Of a stretch of 64,000 bases of DNA, positions 48,567 through 58,064 are shown piece after piece. A program made the translations under genes and the position numbers. Numbering within the stretch: position 1 is the stretch's first letter; each line of letters opens with the position of its first letter. Under the pieces are notes generated by a model, which worked only from the letters and a program-made list of their open reading frames with translations, had not been told where the DNA came from and ran no database searches. Origin of the DNA: Bacteroidales bacterium UBA4293 (lineage in GTDB: Bacteria > Bacteroidota > Bacteroidia > Bacteroidales > Bacteroidaceae). The DNA is taken from positions 62,654 through 126,653 of the forward strand of contig DGVD01000009.1 of NCBI GenBank assembly GCA_002395835.1, in the 5' to 3' direction.

Positions 48567-50900
48567 TTACTTCATTACAATTTCCTCAACTGGCTTAGCT
48601 GGAAGCAATGCCTTGTTTGCAGGATAGCTCTTACCCTTTACGGTAACAGAACCTGTAGCGCGAATATCTTCAACGCTTGCACCAATACGTACAGTGTACT
48701 TACCAGCAGCTGTTTCGTATGCAGAAGTAGCCTCATTGAATGAAGACAGATAGTAGTTGTCTACACTCATAGTCAGAGTCTGGCTTTCACCTGGCTGCAA
48801 CTCACGAGTCTTAGCAAATGCCTTCAATTCCAAAGCTGGCTTATCCAAACCACCTGCAGGAGCAGTTACGTACATCTGAGCAGCTTCACGACCAGCAACC
48901 TTACCTGTATTCTTGATAGTGATAGTAGCAGTAATACCACCATCCTTGTTAGTCTTGAATGTAGGAGCGCTGTAAGAGAAAGTAGTGTAGCTCAAACCAT
49001 AACCGAATGGATAAGATACTTCCTTACCAGCAGTTTCGAAATAACGATAACCAACCCAGATACCCTCTGAATAGTTAGTATAGTCAATGTCCTTACGAGG
49101 CTGCTGATTACGTGGGCCAAAGAAACCACGAGCCTGCTGTGGCTGACCATCGTATGGGAAGTTGTAAGTAGATGGGTGATCATAGATAGTCAAAGGCCAA
49201 GTCATAGACAGCTTACCAGAAGGATTAGCCTTACCTACGAGGATATCAGCAACAGAGTTACCAACTTCCTGACCTGGAGTCCAAGCGCAAAGGATTGCAT
49301 CTGGATAGTGCTTCCAAGAGTTAGTTTCAATAACACCACCGATATTCAGAACTACGTAAACCTTCTTACCATCCTGGTGATAGTAGTTAGAAACCTGCAT
49401 AATCAAGTTACGTTCTGCATCAGAAAGATCGAAATCCTCAATTCTTCTGTCATCACCTTCACCTGCGTTACGACCGATAACGATAACAGCAGCATCATTA
49501 CGAGCAACAGAGTTCTTTATAGCCTGCTTTTCAATAGCTGGATCTGGAATAACTGCAGAACCCAGCAAAACACCACGCATGCCAGAAGCACCCATTGCAG
49601 ACTTGTCATTTGTCAACTTAATGTAATCCTTATAATAAGTAGCGATAGCCTCATCAAGTTTCAAACCAGCAGCAGTAAGACCCTCATCGATGTTACGGAT
49701 ATATGGTTTATTTACGTTACCAGAACCGGTACCACCAGCGATTGAGTTGTAAGCAGTAAGACCGAACAAAGCCACATTCTTGATGTTCTTCAAAGGAAGA
49801 GCCTCATTGTCGTTCTTCAGCAATACCATACCCTGAGGAGCAGTTTCACGAACCAACTTAGCGTGAGCGGTCAAATCAGGATTGTTAGAATACTTGTAAC
49901 CCTTGAAACGTGGAGTCTTAACGATGTAGCGAAGCATGTTCTTTACGTTACGATCCAAATCAGCAACAGCCAATGTACCATTGTTGACAGCTTCAATAAT
50001 ACGCTGCTTTTCAGTATCATCACCTGGTTCCATCAAGTCGTTCTGTGCATGAACAGCCTTTACAGTACCTTCCTTGTTACCCCAGTCGGTCATTACGATA
50101 CCATCGAAACCCCACTCATCACGAAGGATAGTAGTCAGCAAGTCGTAGTTCTGCTGAGTGAACTGATCGTTAACCTGGTTGTAAGAAGACATTACAGTCC
50201 AAGGATCTGATTCCTTAACAGTGATTTCGAAGTTACGGAGGTAGATTTCGCGAGCAGCACGAGGATTAACGTAAGCAATATTCATGTTACGGTTGATTTC
50301 CTGGTTGTTGAATGCGAAGTGCTTGATAGAAACACCTACATCCTGGCTCTGGATACCACGTACATAAGCTGCAGCAATCTTACCAGAAAGGATTGGGTCC
50401 TCAGAGAAATACTCGAAGTTACGACCGCAAAGAGGGTTACGGTGAATGTTCTGACCTGGAGCCAACAGTACATCAGCACCATATTCCTTTACTTCATTAC
50501 CCATAGCTTTCAGTAATTCCTCTACAGTAGGAGTATCGAAAGTACAAGCCAAAACGGTACCTACAGGGAAACCTGTGCAATAGAAAGTCTTATCAGTACC
50601 TGGACGAGTAGGGTTGATACGAAGACCTGCAGGGCCATCAGAGAGAACGGTAGCAGGAATACCCAGACGCTCAATCTTTCTTGTAGTACCAGCAGCACCT
50701 GGAACAAGAGTCTCATCAGAACCAGTTGGAATACTGGAGAAACCCATTGAACCCCAGCCACCACCTACTACCAGTGTAGCTTTCTCTTCCAAGGTCATTG
50801 CCTTAACAACCTCGTCAATGTTGTTTTCACTCAGTTTTACCTGAGCATTAGCACCTGCCACAAAGAGCAAAGCACCAGCCAATAAAAACAGCTTTTTCAT
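48567..50900 (-). CDS. Glycoside hydrolase family 3 beta-glucosidase-like enzyme
   Basis: 777 aa with a Sec signal (MKKLFLLAGALLFVAGANAQ). N-terminal TIM-barrel motifs: LSDGPAGLRINPTRPGTD, APGQNIHRNPLCGRNFEYFS and the SIKHF substrate-binding block. The nucleophile is Asp in DGIVMTDWGN. The second alpha/beta domain holds AVIVIGRNAGEGDDR, and the C-terminal fibronectin-III-like domain ends with PVEEIVMK. It should release terminal beta-linked glucose or xylose in the periplasm. A second, distantly related GH3 gene lies upstream on the same strand. Confidence 0.94.
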   Translation of the reverse strand: MKKLFLLAGALLFVAGANAQVKLSENNIDEVVKAMTLEEKATLVVGGGWGSMGFSSIPTGSDETLVPGAAGTTRKIERLGIPATVLSDGPAGLRINPTRPGTDKTFYCTGFPVGTVLACTFDTPTVEELLKAMGNEVKEYGADVLLAPGQNIHRNPLCGRNFEYFSEDPILSGKIAAAYVRGIQSQDVGVSIKHFAFNNQEINRNMNIAYVNPRAAREIYLRNFEITVKESDPWTVMSSYNQVNDQFTQQNYDLLTTILRDEWGFDGIVMTDWGNKEGTVKAVHAQNDLMEPGDDTEKQRIIEAVNNGTLAVADLDRNVKNMLRYIVKTPRFKGYKYSNNPDLTAHAKLVRETAPQGMVLLKNDNEALPLKNIKNVALFGLTAYNSIAGGTGSGNVNKPYIRNIDEGLTAAGLKLDEAIATYYKDYIKLTNDKSAMGASGMRGVLLGSAVIPDPAIEKQAIKNSVARNDAAVIVIGRNAGEGDDRRIEDFDLSDAERNLIMQVSNYYHQDGKKVYVVLNIGGVIETNSWKHYPDAILCAWTPGQEVGNSVADILVGKANPSGKLSMTWPLTIYDHPSTYNFPYDGQPQQARGFFGPRNQQPRKDIDYTNYSEGIWVGYRYFETAGKEVSYPFGYGLSYTTFSYSAPTFKTNKDGGITATITIKNTGKVAGREAAQMYVTAPAGGLDKPALELKAFAKTRELQPGESQTLTMSVDNYYLSSFNEATSAYETAAGKYTVRIGASVEDIRATGSVTVKGKSYPANKALLPAKPVEEIVMK

Positions 50901-50945
50901 GTAAAAATTAATTAGGTTAATAAAAATTGTTTGTTGTCTATAATC

Positions 50946-53414
50946 TTATTTATATCTCTGTACTCTTTCATCATTAATAATTCCGCTCCAGTTCAAGCCG
51001 TATGCAAAATCGTACGTATTACCATCTGCATCCTTATAACAAACCATATCCCGTGGAGTGTCTTCTGCTTGTTCTTCCACAGTCTTCATATTGGCAGGCA
51101 TCTGGAAGGGGAGTAAACCACTTGGTTCATATTTACCCGTGATAACATCCAGAATAGCTTGTTTTTGGATAGTGAAAGTAATGAGGATAGCATCAGCTAG
51201 AGGTTCAATCTCACTCAGTACAAATGGGTTAGAGGTATTGACCACTACGATGACTTTCTTGTCACCCATCTTCTTTCGCATCTCACGTACCAGCTCCATG
51301 TCTGGCTTGTTGTAAGTGCGTACACCTTTTCCTTTATAGCTGCGGTTTGCTATATTTTCAAATGGATCACCTTGACCAATACTTTGCTCACGAGCATACT
51401 CTGCCACATAATCTTCATACTGCAGTGAGATAGGGTAGTAACCATTACCTGGTGCAGAAACTTTGCTGCCAGCAGGTATAAAGAAATTGTTTACTCCATT
51501 GTTTCTAAAATTCTTAATATACTCATTAAGAATTATATTTTCCTGACCTTCTGGAATATCTATTCCATAACTTTTCATTAAGTTTAGCAAATTAGGTTTG
51601 ATTTTACTGATGTCTCCTGATAGAGCTTCAGCAAGGTTATGTCCCCAACCAGAATTTGGTGAGTCAATGAAAACTACAGCTACATCTGCCTCTTCAGGTG
51701 AATTTGCTACCTCAAAGTAATTTGAAGCCATTTCCGATGTGACAGGAGTTAATGTGTCAGCAGGAATAGTCTGTCCCCAGAAACTCAGATGAGCAGGGTA
51801 GTAGCGCTGTGGAATATATACCTTAGTTTTCTTGGTATCTTTTAAAGGAAGAACTTTTTCATGGTTCTTTACCATGACAATGGATTTCACCTGAGCCATA
51901 TAACCTTTTTCCATAAACTCAGGGTTGCCTACTATCTTGGCACTTTCTTCAGGAATGAGGTAAGGGTTCTCAAATAAACCTGTCTGGAATATATTGCGGA
52001 GTAATCTTCGTGCAGAGGTACGAATACGCTCCATAGCTTTTTCTTCTCCATCTTCCTTAATCATCATCTGGAAAGCTTCTAAAACAGGAACTTTATCATT
52101 GTTGCCACCAAACTGATCCACTCCAGCACGCAAAACTTTTAGATGACGTTCACCAACGGTCTTGTCTTCCATGCCATATGGCTTTCCTGAATGGATACCA
52201 GGATGCACTTCATCGGCAGTAACTCCCCAGTCGGTGCAGAGAACACCATCATAACCTTCTTTCTCCCGAAGTTGACGAGTAATAATTTCAAAGTTGTAGT
52301 TGTTTGCCACCATTTCATCACTCTGACCATAAGAAACCGTATAATATGGCATGATAGCTGCAGTTTTTCCCGTACCATTCTTAAGTTTAAATGCACCATT
52401 CTGATAAGGAAGCTTGTGAAGGTCGTAGTTCTTTCCTGGATAAACGGCGAATTTGCCACGACCATAATGAGCATCACGTCCTGCTTCACAAGGGCCACCA
52501 CCAGGCCAATGCTTAGCCATAGTATTTACACTCTGAAGACCCCATGCTCCATATAGAGCATCAGCTCCAGTAGAGGTTTGAAAACCATCACAATAAGCCT
52601 CAGCTATATCGGCAACTAATTTTGGGTCCTCAGAATATGTACCTTGGAAACGGTACCAACGTGGTTCTGTTCCCAAGTCAATTTGTGGAGACAAACAAGT
52701 GGCAAATCCTAATGCACGATATTCAGCAGAAGCTATTTGACCATACTCACGCACCAGTTCAGGATCAAAAGTAGCTCCAAGACCAACTTCGTTTGGCCAG
52801 AGAGAGATGTCACCACCAGCACCGGCTGTAAATTCAGAATCACCTGCACTTACGCCATTACGAGGGTCACTAGAATTATTATTAGGTATACCATGCCCTT
52901 GACCCTCGACAAATGCTTGAGCTACATTATTCCATTTAGCTGCCACTTCTGGACTTTTTACGGCAGTAATAAGAACGTGGCGTACATTATCTTCTCCAAG
53001 GAACTTTTTCTGCTGGTCGGACAAATCCCAAGGATTAGCTCCGCTTTCTTTAAAAGGTTTGCCATTATAAGTGGCTGTTCCATAACTTCCATCTGCTGGA
53101 ATGGGCTGATGAGAACTATAAAGCATAAGTCCTGCAATCTCTTCTAATGAAAGCTGATTAGCTAAATCAGTTACTCTTTCTTCCAAGTCTTTTCTCCAAT
53201 CCTCATAGACATCAAGTTTTCCATTTCGGTTTAAATCCTTAAAAGCAAAATTACCATCATAAATGATTTTAACACCCGATTCAGGAGAATAGCCTAAGGT
53301 AGGTCCATCTTGGTGGATGAGATTAAATCCCTCAAATTTTTCTTCAATAGGAGAATTAGTACATGCAGCTAAAAAAATAGCTGTTGCACCTAAAAATGGA
53401 ATAAAGTTTTTCAT
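50946..53414 (-). CDS. Glycoside hydrolase family 3 lipoprotein, second copy
   Basis: 822 aa from ATG 53414 (lipoprotein signal MKNFIPFLGATAIFLAAC). An in-frame start at 53528 precedes the -7 element and is rejected. GH3 barrel motifs: QIDLGTEPRWYRFQGTYSED, a KHWPGGGP motif and the nucleophile Asp in GVLCTDWGVTADEV. VAVVFIDSPNSGWGHNL lies in the second domain. It lacks the C-terminal fibronectin-type domain of its neighbour, so the two are separate subgroups rather than a recent duplication. The gap to the next GH3 gene is 45 bp, so they are likely co-transcribed. Confidence 0.92.
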   Translation of the reverse strand: MKNFIPFLGATAIFLAACTNSPIEEKFEGFNLIHQDGPTLGYSPESGVKIIYDGNFAFKDLNRNGKLDVYEDWRKDLEERVTDLANQLSLEEIAGLMLYSSHQPIPADGSYGTATYNGKPFKESGANPWDLSDQQKKFLGEDNVRHVLITAVKSPEVAAKWNNVAQAFVEGQGHGIPNNNSSDPRNGVSAGDSEFTAGAGGDISLWPNEVGLGATFDPELVREYGQIASAEYRALGFATCLSPQIDLGTEPRWYRFQGTYSEDPKLVADIAEAYCDGFQTSTGADALYGAWGLQSVNTMAKHWPGGGPCEAGRDAHYGRGKFAVYPGKNYDLHKLPYQNGAFKLKNGTGKTAAIMPYYTVSYGQSDEMVANNYNFEIITRQLREKEGYDGVLCTDWGVTADEVHPGIHSGKPYGMEDKTVGERHLKVLRAGVDQFGGNNDKVPVLEAFQMMIKEDGEEKAMERIRTSARRLLRNIFQTGLFENPYLIPEESAKIVGNPEFMEKGYMAQVKSIVMVKNHEKVLPLKDTKKTKVYIPQRYYPAHLSFWGQTIPADTLTPVTSEMASNYFEVANSPEEADVAVVFIDSPNSGWGHNLAEALSGDISKIKPNLLNLMKSYGIDIPEGQENIILNEYIKNFRNNGVNNFFIPAGSKVSAPGNGYYPISLQYEDYVAEYAREQSIGQGDPFENIANRSYKGKGVRTYNKPDMELVREMRKKMGDKKVIVVVNTSNPFVLSEIEPLADAILITFTIQKQAILDVITGKYEPSGLLPFQMPANMKTVEEQAEDTPRDMVCYKDADGNTYDFAYGLNWSGIINDERVQRYK

Positions 53415-53455
53415 TTGATTTATCAGGTTAAGTCTAGATTTGTAAAAAATCAGTT

Positions 53456-53486
53456 CAAATTTAGTATTTTTTTTAAACATGCCAAA
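53456..53486 (-). promoter_or_regulatory. Promoter of the GH3 operon
   Basis: On the minus strand TTTG (53483-53486) and TAAATTTG (53456-53463), 19 bp apart; 41 bp to the ATG at 53414. Confidence 0.68.
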
Positions 53487-53528
53487 AGGAAAAAACTTTA
53501 ATTGCAATCCTAATTGAGAAAAAAGCAT

Positions 53529-53536
53529 TAAATTTG
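53529..53536 (+). promoter_or_regulatory. Promoter -7 element of the SDR gene
   Basis: TAAATTTG, diverging from the GH3 promoter. It excludes starts before about 53543 and supports ATG 53575. Confidence 0.6.
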
Positions 53537-53574
53537 CATCAAATGTAATGTGGATATTGCAAACTAATTATATT

Positions 53575-54348
53575 ATGAAAAACTATTTTGATTTAACAGG
53601 ACGTGTAGCATTAATTACAGGATGCTCCACAGGTTTAGGTGTTCAAATGGCCAAAGCATTGGCTAGTCAAGGTTGTACTATAATACCAGTGGCACGCAGA
53701 TATGAGAAATTGGAAGAAGTAGCAAATATGTTGAAAAAAGATTATGGAGTTGATGCCTTTCCAATAAAGTGTGATATCACGAATACAGAGATGGTGGATG
53801 AAACGGTGAAGTTGGCTCTAGAAAAATACGGTAGAATAGACATTTTGATTAACAATGCTGGTACGGGTGCTGTAGCTCCAGCAGAAGATATTACGGATGC
53901 TCAGTTTGCCAATGAAATGAACATCGATTTATTTGGAACCTTTAAGGTGGCTCGTGCAGTTGCAAAACTAGCTATGATTCCAGCAGGTTACGGTAGAATT
54001 ATCAACATTTCATCCATGTATGGATTAGTAGGAAATAAAATTGCACCTTCCAGCCCTTATCATGCAGCAAAAGGTGGGGTAGTCAATTTAACCCGTGCTT
54101 TGGCAGCAGAGTGGGGTAAATATGGAATTACTGTGAATAGTATCTGTCCAGGATATTTCTATACTCCTTTAACTAAGGAAACATTAGATTCTCCATTTTT
54201 CCAGCAATATGCTCATGATTCTATCCCTGAAGAGAGATATGGTATGGAAGGAGAGTTAGATACTGCAGCACTGTTCCTTTCTTCTCCTGCTTCATCCTAT
54301 GTCAATGGAATAATGCTACCAGTGGATGGTGGATATACCTGTATTTGA
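53575..54348 (+). CDS. Short-chain dehydrogenase (gluconate 5-dehydrogenase/KduD-like)
   Basis: 257 aa. NAD(P)-binding TGCSTGLG near residue 14, NNAGTG, the catalytic Ser in NISSMYG and the Tyr-Lys in YHAAKGG are all present, and the C-terminal PVDGGYTCI is typical. The sequence FDLTGRVALITGCSTGLGVQ resembles gluconate 5-dehydrogenases and 2-deoxy-D-gluconate dehydrogenases of uronate metabolism. It is placed divergently from two GH3 glycosidase genes, consistent with sugar catabolism, but no kdu or uxu gene is near. Confidence 0.88.
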   Translation: MKNYFDLTGRVALITGCSTGLGVQMAKALASQGCTIIPVARRYEKLEEVANMLKKDYGVDAFPIKCDITNTEMVDETVKLALEKYGRIDILINNAGTGAVAPAEDITDAQFANEMNIDLFGTFKVARAVAKLAMIPAGYGRIINISSMYGLVGNKIAPSSPYHAAKGGVVNLTRALAAEWGKYGITVNSICPGYFYTPLTKETLDSPFFQQYAHDSIPEERYGMEGELDTAALFLSSPASSYVNGIMLPVDGGYTCI

Positions 54349-54379
54349 TAGGTTACATTTTTACAAACGATTCATAAAA

Positions 54380-54417
54380 AAGAAGGCACTTGTGAAATGC
54401 AAGTACCTTCTTTTTTT
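54380..54417. terminator. Bidirectional terminator between SDR and pantothenate kinase genes
   Basis: AGAAGGCACTTG (54381-54392) pairs with CAAGTACCTTCT (54400-54411) with one mismatch, flanked by A and T runs on both sides. Confidence 0.82.
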
Positions 54418-54429
54418 ATAGATCATGTT

Positions 54430-55254
54430 TTAAATTTTAGGTGAAGATTGGGCCGGTTTCCCAGTTGAAACAGCAGCTCCTATAGCTGTAATATATGGAG
54501 CATATTTAGGGATATGGAAGTTCACCTCATACAACTTTGAAACTTGTTCCAATAATTGCTCACATTGTGGAATTTGAGTGACACGTCCGATGCACACAAA
54601 ATCTTTAATGCCAAATCCTAAACCTGCAAAATAGGCCATAACGCCGATATTTTGAACTACAAGATTTAAAAGGCCTAAAGCTGCATCTTCCCTAGAAGTT
54701 TGCTTGTTTCCTTTTCGGATATTAGAAGCCGTAATACGTAAAGGGAATCTATTATCCACTTTGCACACTTCATCTAGATGAAGGTCTACATGAGCCAAAT
54801 CACCTTTATCTGCTAATTTACAGATATATGTGGAACTGTCGCCATGGAAAACCATCTTAGACAAACCAGTTAGTGTACCCCCTCCAAGGGCGGAACCACC
54901 GAGGTGAGCATATTCACCATTTTCTACTTTAACAAAAGAGGTTCCCGTACCCATGGAAACGATGATGAATTTCTCAAGATCATAAAAGAAACCAGCTCCT
55001 GCAGCGTTGGCTTCAAACTCTCCAACTGGGCGTGGAATTTTCTCTAGAAGGGGATACTTAATTTTGCTTTGTCCTACTCCGGTTACACTGATACTTTCAA
55101 CATCTGTAGACTTAAAGCCATAATGAGCTAATAAGTCTGTGATAATTTCAGGTGAAAAAATTTCACGTAGTATAACTGCAAACAAAATCTCGTTGCCTTG
55201 GACGGCAGCAATTTTTGTAGATGTGATACCTATATCTATGCCTATCTTTATCAT
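54430..55254 (-). CDS. coaW: Type II pantothenate kinase
   Basis: 274 aa from ATG 55254. The sequence starts MIKIGIDIGITSTKIAAVQG (phosphate-1 motif of the ASKHA fold). RPVGEFEANAAGAGFF is the catalytic Glu segment, and IVSMGTGTSFVKVENG..HLGGSALGGGTLTGL the phosphate-2 and pantothenate region typical of type II (fumble) enzymes. It catalyses the first step of CoA synthesis, pantothenate to phosphopantothenate. An in-frame ATG 30 codons upstream adds only basic, non-conserved sequence. It sits next to the CoA-ester-dependent mmd operon, divergently. Confidence 0.9.
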   Translation of the reverse strand: MIKIGIDIGITSTKIAAVQGNEILFAVILREIFSPEIITDLLAHYGFKSTDVESISVTGVGQSKIKYPLLEKIPRPVGEFEANAAGAGFFYDLEKFIIVSMGTGTSFVKVENGEYAHLGGSALGGGTLTGLSKMVFHGDSSTYICKLADKGDLAHVDLHLDEVCKVDNRFPLRITASNIRKGNKQTSREDAALGLLNLVVQNIGVMAYFAGLGFGIKDFVCIGRVTQIPQCEQLLEQVSKLYEVNFHIPKYAPYITAIGAAVSTGKPAQSSPKI

Positions 55255-55388
55255 AACGGGGGGCAAAGGTAATCTTTTTTTTAGTCTGAGCAAAAAAGAA
55301 CCTTTAAAATTAGCTGATTCTCCTAATTTTGTGTAAATTTGCACGATTTTTGAAATTAGTAATATAATTCTTCAAATATAAAATTATT

Positions 55389-56960
55389 ATGAGTACACAA
55401 ACAGAAAAGTTGAAAGAGCTGATTGAGCTACGTGCTAAAGCTCGTGTAGGCGGTGGTGATAAAGCTATTGAAAAACAGCATGCGAAAGGTAAGTTCACTG
55501 CACGTGAGCGTATTGCAATGCTTCTGGATGAAGGTAGCTTTGAGGAAATGGATATGTTCGTTGAGCATAGATGTACCAATTTTGGTATGGAGAAAAAGCA
55601 TTTCCTCGGTGATGGCGTTGTAGTAGGTTCTGGAACCATTCAGGGTCGTCTTGTATTCGTTTTTGCGCAAGACTTCACCGTTAATGCAGGTTCATTGTCA
55701 GAAATGCTTGCTAGCAAGATTTGCAAGGTCATGGATATGGCTATGAAAGTGGGTGCTCCAGTTATCGGTTTGAACGATTCAGGTGGTGCACGTCTTCAGG
55801 AAGGTATCAATGCTTTGGCTGGTTATGCTGAGATTTTCCAGCGTAATATTATGTCTTCCGGTGTTATTCCTCAGATTAGTGCTATCATGGGCCCATGTGC
55901 CGGTGGTGCTGTATATTCACCTGCATTGACCGATTTCACAATCATGGTGGAGAACACTTCATACATGTTCCTGACTGGTCCTGGTCCAGTTAAGGCTGTG
56001 CTTGGTGAGGTTGTTACCGCAGAGCAGTTAGGTGGTGCTTCTGTTCACTCTACTAAGTCTGGTGTTACTCATTTTACTGCTTCTAACGATGAAGAAGCTA
56101 TAGAACTTATCAAGAAACTGTTCAGTTATATTCCTCAGAATAATCTGGAAGAAGCTCCACGTGTACCTTGCACCGATCCTATTGATCGTATGGAAGATTA
56201 TTTGAATGAGATTATCCCTGAGAATCCAAACATGCCTTACGATATGTATCAGGTAATTGCTGCTATTGTAGATAATGGTGAATTCTTGGAAGTTCAGCCT
56301 AATTTCGCAAAGAATCTGATTATAGGTTTTGCCCGCATGAACGGACAATCTGTAGGTATCGTAGCAAACCAACCAAAGCAGTTGGCAGGATGTTTGGACA
56401 GCAACTCTTCTCGTAAGGGTGCTCGTTTCGTACGTTTCCTTGACGCATTCAATATTCCTATTATTACTCTAGTAGATGTTCCAGGATTCCTTCCAGGTAC
56501 AGCTCAGGAGTACAATGGTGTAATTCTCCATGGTGCTAAGTTGTTGTATGCTTATGGTGAGGCTACAGTTCCAAAAGTTACTATTACCTTACGTAAGTCT
56601 TATGGTGGTTCTCATATCGTAATGAGTTGTAAGCAACTTAGAGGCGATAGAAACTATGCATGGCCATCTTCTGAAATTGCAGTTATGGGTGCAAGTGGTG
56701 CTGCTTCTGTTCTTTATGCTAAAGAAGCTAAGGCTTTGAAGGAAGAAGGAAAAGTAGAAGAAGCAAAAGCATTTATCCAAGAGAAAGAAGACGAATACAC
56801 CAACCTGTTTGCAACTCCATATCAAGCTGCAAAGTATGGTTATATTGATGATGTAATTGAACCAAGAAACACTCGTTTCAGAATTATCAGAGCATTGGCA
56901 CAGTTGGCTAATAAGAAGCTGACTAACCCAGCTAAGAAGCATGGTAATATTCCATTGTAA
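55389..56960 (+). CDS. mmdA: Methylmalonyl-CoA decarboxylase carboxyltransferase subunit
   Basis: 523 aa, full length for acyl-CoA carboxyltransferases of the PccB/MmdA family. Features: GKFTARERIAMLLDEGSFEE at the N-terminus, the oxyanion strands NDSGGARLQEG and GPCAGGAVYSPAL in the first crotonase-like half, and VDVPGFLPGTAQEYNG plus GSHIVMSCKQLRGD..AWPSSEIAVMG in the second. It transfers the carboxyl of (S)-methylmalonyl-CoA to biotin, releasing propionyl-CoA. The downstream gamma, biotin-carrier and beta subunits make this a sodium-pumping decarboxylase rather than an ATP-dependent carboxylase. -7 elements TAATTTTG (55324-55331) and TAAATTTG (55334-55341) lie upstream. Confidence 0.95.
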   Translation: MSTQTEKLKELIELRAKARVGGGDKAIEKQHAKGKFTARERIAMLLDEGSFEEMDMFVEHRCTNFGMEKKHFLGDGVVVGSGTIQGRLVFVFAQDFTVNAGSLSEMLASKICKVMDMAMKVGAPVIGLNDSGGARLQEGINALAGYAEIFQRNIMSSGVIPQISAIMGPCAGGAVYSPALTDFTIMVENTSYMFLTGPGPVKAVLGEVVTAEQLGGASVHSTKSGVTHFTASNDEEAIELIKKLFSYIPQNNLEEAPRVPCTDPIDRMEDYLNEIIPENPNMPYDMYQVIAAIVDNGEFLEVQPNFAKNLIIGFARMNGQSVGIVANQPKQLAGCLDSNSSRKGARFVRFLDAFNIPIITLVDVPGFLPGTAQEYNGVILHGAKLLYAYGEATVPKVTITLRKSYGGSHIVMSCKQLRGDRNYAWPSSEIAVMGASGAASVLYAKEAKALKEEGKVEEAKAFIQEKEDEYTNLFATPYQAAKYGYIDDVIEPRNTRFRIIRALAQLANKKLTNPAKKHGNIPL

Positions 56961-56982
56961 TCACCTTTAAAAGTATTAGAAT

Positions 56983-57309
56983 ATGTTTTTATCAATTACA
57001 AGTTCAACTTGGCTAATGTCATTAATTGGTGTTGGTATCGTATTCCTGATTCTTGTCTTACTGGTTGTTGTACTCTATTTATTCAATCATCTTTTCCCTG
57101 AAGGTTCTTCAAAGAATGATGAAAAGGTTGCTGGTTTAAAGAACAACTTACAAGGAGATAACATGGGGAATGCCAGTGAACTGGATAAGGCTGCTGTTGC
57201 TACTGCTGTCTATTTGTTTTACAATGAATTGCATGACAACGAAAGCAATGTATTAACAATAAATCAGACTCCTTCTCATTGGCATGCAGTATTGAACGAG
57301 AGGCTATGA
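56983..57309 (+). CDS. OadG-like gamma/delta subunit of the decarboxylase
   Basis: 108 aa. One TM helix near the N-terminus (LMSLIGVGIVFLILVLLVVV) is followed by a short linker and a C-terminal stretch (AAVATAVYLFYNELHDNE) characteristic of OadG-family subunits. These stabilise the complex between the soluble carboxyltransferase and the membrane pump. It starts 22 bp after mmdA and precedes the biotin-carrier gene. Confidence 0.85.
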   Translation: MFLSITSSTWLMSLIGVGIVFLILVLLVVVLYLFNHLFPEGSSKNDEKVAGLKNNLQGDNMGNASELDKAAVATAVYLFYNELHDNESNVLTINQTPSHWHAVLNERL

Positions 57310-57339
57310 TAACTGTAAAATCTAAATTTAATTAATAAA

Positions 57340-58050
57340 ATGGCAAAAGAATTCAAATTTAATATAGGTGGCCAAGACTATACAGCAAGTGTAGAAGAGG
57401 CTAATGCCGGTGCTTTGAAGGTGACAGTAAACGGCAAGACTTATGATGTGGAGGTTCCACAGCATAAAATTTCTGGTCCAAAAATAGCTCACAAAGCTGC
57501 TGTAGCTCAAGCTGGTGGTCCAAAGAATGTAATTTCAGAGCTTCCTGGCACTGTAACCAAGTTGGTTGCAGCTAATGGTCAAAAGGTTAAGAAAGGTGAT
57601 GTTCTCTTAGTTATTGAAAGCATGAAGATGGCTAATGACATCGTTAGTGAAGTAGATGGTACAGTTAAGAATATTGCTGTAACTCAGGGTCAGAGTGTCA
57701 ACCAAGGTGATTTACTGGTTGAGATGGTTGCTGATGCAGTGGCTGCTGCTCCATCTTCAGCACCTGCTGTTGCTCCTGCTCCAAAGGCTGCACCTGCTGC
57801 TGCTCCTGTTGCTGCTGCTCCAAAAGCTCCAGCTGGTGCAAAAGTGGTAGAAGCTCCTCTACCTGGCACTATCACTAAGATTTTAGTTACTCCAGGTCAG
57901 ACCATCAAATCCGGTGAAGTAGTTATTAAGATGGAAGCTATGAAAATGGAGAATGATATTACCTCTGAATTTGCAGGTACTGTCAAGGCTATCCTTGTAG
58001 AACAAGGTGGTCAGGTTCAAAGTGGTCAAGCAATGATAGAATTAGCATAA
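57340..58050 (+). CDS. mmdC: Biotin carrier subunit with two biotinyl domains
   Basis: 236 aa. After an N-terminal ~60-residue domain (EFKFNIGGQDYTASVEEANA) there are two biotinyl/lipoyl folds: residues ~65-130 with ESMKMAND (modified Lys 96) and ~168-235 with EAMKMEND (Lys 202). They are joined by an Ala/Pro-rich linker (VAAAPKAPAGAK..). Typical carriers of this operon have one domain and about 140 residues, so this one appears to have gained a second. Both lysines are in MKM context; the second is the canonical EAMKM. Confidence 0.93.
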   Translation: MAKEFKFNIGGQDYTASVEEANAGALKVTVNGKTYDVEVPQHKISGPKIAHKAAVAQAGGPKNVISELPGTVTKLVAANGQKVKKGDVLLVIESMKMANDIVSEVDGTVKNIAVTQGQSVNQGDLLVEMVADAVAAAPSSAPAVAPAPKAAPAAAPVAAAPKAPAGAKVVEAPLPGTITKILVTPGQTIKSGEVVIKMEAMKMENDITSEFAGTVKAILVEQGGQVQSGQAMIELA

Positions 58051-58064
58051 CTAACAAGAATTCC

